This document shows positions 36,944-39,641 of a stretch of 39,641 nt of DNA, in pieces (position 1 is the first letter of the stretch; each line of letters starts with the position of its first letter). The notes below the pieces were generated by a model. That model was given only the letters and a program-made list of their open reading frames with translations, made no database searches and was not told the origin of the DNA. The stretch comes from Herbaspirillum lusitanum P6-12 (GTDB taxonomy: Bacteria; Pseudomonadota; Gammaproteobacteria; Burkholderiales; Burkholderiaceae_D), in the NCBI RefSeq assembly GCF_000256565.1, contig NZ_AJHH01000242.1, positions 1-39,641 of the forward strand, in the 5' to 3' direction. Position numbers and translations under genes: made by a program.

Positions 36944-38110
36944 ATGACAATTCGCAAGAACGTTAACTCTGCTTCACGTCTCCTCCCACAACGCGCTCTT
37001 ATCATCGCCCTGGCTTTCACCAGCCTGGCAGGATGCGGCGCCGTCAGCAACATGCTGGAAGGGGATCGTATCGATTACAAGAGCGCGGAAAAAGCCAAGG
37101 GCCCACGACTCGAAGTGCCGCCTGACCTGACCCAGCTGCAGCGCGACAACCGTTACGCGATTCCGGAGTCGAACAAGGGCGTCGCCACTGCGTCCGGCTA
37201 CAGCCTGGAACAAAAGACCCGTCCGGCAACCGACGCTGCTGCGGTAGCGCCGGCCGCCAAGGGCGACCTGCGCATCGAGCGCGACGGCACCCAGCGCTGG
37301 CTGGTCGTGTCGCAAACGCCGGAACAGTTGTGGGGGCCGATCAAGGACTTCTGGCAGGATTCGGGCTTCCTGATCAACGTCGAATCCCAGGATACCGGCG
37401 TGATGGAAACCGACTGGGCGGAAAACCGCGCCAAGATCCCGCAGGACTTCATCCGCAACACGCTGGGTAAAGTGTTCGATTCGCTGTACTCGACCGGTGA
37501 GCGCGACAAATTCCGCACCCGCCTGGAGCGCGGTCCGAACGGCACCACCGAAATCTTCGTGAGCCATCGTGGCGCCGAAGAAGTCTTGACCGGTTCGGCC
37601 AAGGAAACCTCGGTCTGGACTGCACGTCCTTCCGATCCAGGCCTGGAAGCCGAATTCCTGGCGCGCCTGATGGTGCGTCTGGGCGCCGAAGAAACCAAGG
37701 CCAAGGCTGCCGTCGCCAATGCGCCGACACTGCAGGCCCGTTCCAAGCTGCTCAAGACCGCCAACGGTTCCAGCGTCCAGGTTGACGAGAGTTTCGACCG
37801 TGCATGGCGCCGCGTCGGTCTGGCGCTTGACCGCGTCGGCTTCACCGTGGAAGACCGTGATCGTACGCAAGGCCTGTACTTCGTGCGCTACGTCGACCAG
37901 AATCAGGACGCCAAGGACAAGGAAAGCGAAGGCTTCTTCTCCAAGCTGTTCTCCAGCAAAGACAAGGACAAGAAGGCTGCGCGTTACCGTATCGTCGTCA
38001 AGGGCACCGGCGACGTCAGCGACATCTCCGTCCAGAACAACGACGGCAAGCAGGAAGTTTCGCAAACCGCCGACAAGATTCTCGGCTTGCTGAACGACCA
38101 GTTGAAGTAA
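36944..38110 (+). CDS. bamC: Outer-membrane assembly lipoprotein BamC
   Basis: A 388-residue lipoprotein of the BAM complex that helps insert beta-barrel proteins. The signal peptide ends in the lipobox SLAGC (Cys31). The conserved unstructured segment DYKSAEKAKGPRLEVPPDLT follows the Cys. Two helix-grip domains follow: about residues 105-230 (QRWLVVSQTPEQLWGPIKDF) and 265-388 (FDRAWRRVGLALDRVGFTVE). ATG 36944 gives a proper signal peptide; a GTG start at 36899 would add 15 residues. It follows dapA, the standard neighbour. Confidence 0.92.
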   Translation: MTIRKNVNSASRLLPQRALIIALAFTSLAGCGAVSNMLEGDRIDYKSAEKAKGPRLEVPPDLTQLQRDNRYAIPESNKGVATASGYSLEQKTRPATDAAAVAPAAKGDLRIERDGTQRWLVVSQTPEQLWGPIKDFWQDSGFLINVESQDTGVMETDWAENRAKIPQDFIRNTLGKVFDSLYSTGERDKFRTRLERGPNGTTEIFVSHRGAEEVLTGSAKETSVWTARPSDPGLEAEFLARLMVRLGAEETKAKAAVANAPTLQARSKLLKTANGSSVQVDESFDRAWRRVGLALDRVGFTVEDRDRTQGLYFVRYVDQNQDAKDKESEGFFSKLFSSKDKDKKAARYRIVVKGTGDVSDISVQNNDGKQEVSQTADKILGLLNDQLK

Positions 38111-38167
38111 GTACTTGTAGCTGACCTCACTTGAAGTAATGCAGTACATGCCTTCGCGAGCCCACCG

Positions 38168-38944
38168 TTGAAATTTGCAAGTCTCGGCAGCGGCAGCGAA
38201 GGCAACGCCCTCATCATCTCCGGCACATCCGGCGCGACCACCACCACGGTCATGCTGGATTGCGGTTTCGGCATCAAGGAAACCGAACGTCGCCTGACCC
38301 GCATCGGCAAACTCCCGCAAGACATCAACGGCATCGTCGTCACGCATGAACACCAGGATCATGTCGGTGGCGTGTTCAAGTTCGCACGCCGCCACCGCAT
38401 TCCGGTGTGGCTGACCTACGGCACCTTCCAGGCCGTGGGCGAAGAGGCCTGCAAGAACGTCCAGCTGCATTTTTGCCGCGATAGCGAAGCGGTGGTCATC
38501 GGCGACTTGTCATTGATGCCATACACGGTCCCGCACGATGCGCGCGAGCCGGTGCAGTATGTTGCCGGCGACGGCAAGCGCAAGCTTGGCGTGCTGACCG
38601 ACGCCGGCCAATCGACGACCCACCTGGTGCAGGCGCTGGGCGGTTGCGATGCCTTGGTGCTGGAATGCAATCACGATCGCCAGATGCTGGCTGATTCGGC
38701 CTATCCTCCTTCGCTCAAACGTCGTATCGGCGGCGCCTATGGCCATCTGGCCAACGACACCAGCGCCGAAATCCTGGCGGCATTGGACAAGCAAAAACTG
38801 AAGACCGTGATCGGCGCGCATCTAAGCCTGAAGAACAATACGCCCGAGCTGGCCCGCGCCGCGCTGGAAGGCGTGCTCGGCATGACCTTCGGCAACATCG
38901 GCATTGCCTGCCAGGCCGAGGGCTTTGGCTGGCTGGACGTCTGA
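38168..38944 (+). CDS. MBL-fold metallo-hydrolase (YycJ-like)
   Basis: A 258-residue metallo-beta-lactamase fold protein. It starts KFASLGSGSEGNALII, with the metal motif THEHQDH (His60, His62, Asp64, His65), PHDAREPVQYV, the DAGQSTTHLV segment and GAHLSLKNNTPELARAAL near the C-terminus. The family resembles WalJ/YycJ, a 5'-3' DNA exonuclease-like group; the activity is unproven here. The start is TTG 38168, since no in-frame ATG/GTG precedes it; a seven-codon ORF (38148-38171) ends over this start. Confidence 0.87.
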   Translation: MKFASLGSGSEGNALIISGTSGATTTTVMLDCGFGIKETERRLTRIGKLPQDINGIVVTHEHQDHVGGVFKFARRHRIPVWLTYGTFQAVGEEACKNVQLHFCRDSEAVVIGDLSLMPYTVPHDAREPVQYVAGDGKRKLGVLTDAGQSTTHLVQALGGCDALVLECNHDRQMLADSAYPPSLKRRIGGAYGHLANDTSAEILAALDKQKLKTVIGAHLSLKNNTPELARAALEGVLGMTFGNIGIACQAEGFGWLDV

Positions 38945-39264
38945 AAGAAAAGCGAGCTGGTCAGCCGCTTGTCAGGCTGCGCTGCGCCGCAGCAGAAACA
39001 TTTTGTTTCCTTTTACTTTCCTTTCGCATGCCTGCGTCGCCGTATCGGAGGCGATCTCGCTTGTTCGTCACAGCAGGCGGCTGGCGCTTGTCAGCCCCTT
39101 GTAAGTAGTCACGGCAGCTAGCTCGTGCGAAATGCGCCTGTAGGCGCAATTGACGCGTTCTGGAGGGGGGTGACGGTACGGCGGGCGCCACGCAGAAACA
39201 TCGCTGGCGTGGATCGGGAGAGAGCGGGGGAGAGTGCGTGATTGTCCGCACGGACGTGGGGACG
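38945..39264. other. Intergenic region without a recognisable gene
   Basis: No ORF here has family-like sequence or convincing start signals. A GC hairpin (GCTGCG / CGCAGC, about 38976-38993) is followed by a small palindrome GAAACATTTTGTTTC (about 38995-39009) and T-rich sequence, which may end transcription from the MBL gene. The rest shows nothing clear. Confidence 0.5.
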
Positions 39265-39294
39265 AAAAAAAACCGGCCTTGCGGCCGGTTTTTT
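39265..39294 (-). terminator. Intrinsic terminator of the Ala/Pro-rich lipoprotein gene
   Basis: Perfect stem AACCGGCC / GGCCGGTT with a GCAA loop and, on the minus strand, a following run of T. A T-run also exists on the plus strand, so it may work in both directions. Confidence 0.85.
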
Positions 39295-39312
39295 CCGAAA
39301 ATAATCCGAAGA

Positions 39313-39585
39313 TTACTTGGCCGGAGCGGCTTCAGCCGGCTTTGCATCAGCAGCCGGAGCGGCAGCGTCAGCAGGCTTTGCGTCAGCAGCCGGAGCAGCG
39401 GCGTCAGCCGGCTTGGCAGCGTCAGCAGCAGGAGCGGCGTCAGCCGGCTTTGCATCAGCAGCCGGAGCAGCAGCGGCCGGAGCTTCAGCAGCAGGAGCAG
39501 CAGCAGGTGCCGGAGCTTCTTCCTTCTTGCCGCAAGCAGCCAGAGCAACAGCCAACAACGATGCGATCAACAGAGTCTTTGTCAT
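39313..39585 (-). CDS. Ala/Pro/Lys/Asp-rich repeat lipoprotein
   Basis: A 90-residue predicted lipoprotein: signal MTKTLLIASLLAVALAAC with the lipobox LAAC (Cys18), then GKKEE and a tail of imperfect 12-residue repeats (AAPAADAKPADA type, about four copies) to PAEAAPAK. Low-complexity tails of this kind occur on small envelope lipoproteins of Burkholderiales; no function can be assigned. ATG 39585 is chosen because GAAGGA lies 6 nt upstream; a start at 39609 would spoil the signal peptide. The terminator at 39265-39294 follows. Confidence 0.8.
   Translation of the reverse strand: MTKTLLIASLLAVALAACGKKEEAPAPAAAPAAEAPAAAAPAADAKPADAAPAADAAKPADAAAPAADAKPADAAAPAADAKPAEAAPAK
39322..39480 (-). repeat. 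36-nt-period imperfect tandem repeat inside the lipoprotein gene
   Basis: The repeated unit encodes AAPAADAKPADA with small variations (one copy has an extra Ala). The repeats are coding and contiguous, without spacers, so they are not a CRISPR array. Confidence 0.6.
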
Positions 39586-39641
39586 GAATATTCCTTCAAT
39601 AATAATCAAAATTTTGCGATGAATAATTACCGGTAAAAAAA

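Noticed and set aside
39322-39480. Short repeats that could resemble a CRISPR array
   Set aside because: The units are contiguous, coding, of 36 nt with no spacers, and read as an Ala/Pro/Lys/Asp-rich protein tail.

Overview
The window looks like a chromosomal housekeeping segment of a GC-rich betaproteobacterium, most likely of the Oxalobacteraceae (Herbaspirillum/Collimonas-like). The reasons are the gene order leuC-(entericidin)-leuD-leuB-asd-fimV-truA-trpF-trpB-trpA-accD-folC-SPOR-cvpA-purF-metZ, which is typical of Burkholderiales, the FimV and BamC architecture, and protein sequences that read like that family throughout. The genus is inferred from remembered families; no search was run. 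There are no rRNA or tRNA genes, insertion sequences, phage genes or CRISPR arrays, and I found no defence or otherwise exotic system.

Layout. 40-3035 (minus): an operon-like set of a WrbA-type quinone reductase, a DUF2069 membrane protein, a GlcD-like FAD oxidoreductase and a broken DUF4124 gene. 3179-5495: a YihY membrane protein, a convergent Mpo1-like protein and a CBS-pair protein. 5649-9696: an LplT-acyltransferase fusion, aroC (broken) and an M48 lipoprotein protease. 9816-14514: leucine biosynthesis (leuC, a 43-residue entericidin too short for usual ORF calling, leuD, leuB) and asd. 14817-28463: fimV, truA, trpF, trpB (broken), trpA, accD, folC, a SPOR-domain gene (broken), cvpA, purF (broken) and an O-succinyl/O-acetylhomoserine sulfhydrylase-type gene. 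28509-30209: a divergent pair, a LOG-family gene (broken) and a patatin-like gene that lacks its nucleophile elbow. 30281-38944: an alpha/beta hydrolase, a PHP phosphoesterase, htpX, a YciO/Sua5-type gene, an M50 protease, trpS, dapA, bamC and an MBL-fold hydrolase. 39313-39585 (minus): an Ala/Pro/Lys/Asp repeat lipoprotein.

The genes mainly serve amino-acid synthesis (Leu, Trp, Asp-family, Met, chorismate), purine and fatty-acid/folate metabolism, envelope quality control (HtpX, M48, M50, BamC) and the polar or division-site envelope (FimV, SPOR). The most striking feature is a high density of small lesions in otherwise well-conserved genes. Six genes are frameshifted (DUF4124, aroC, trpB, SPOR, purF, LOG) and one has an in-frame loss of four catalytic-motif residues (patatin). 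The inferred losses range from 1 to about 61 nt. Because essential or near-essential genes are hit while their flanks stay perfectly conserved, sequence or assembly error is the first explanation to test; recent decay is the second.
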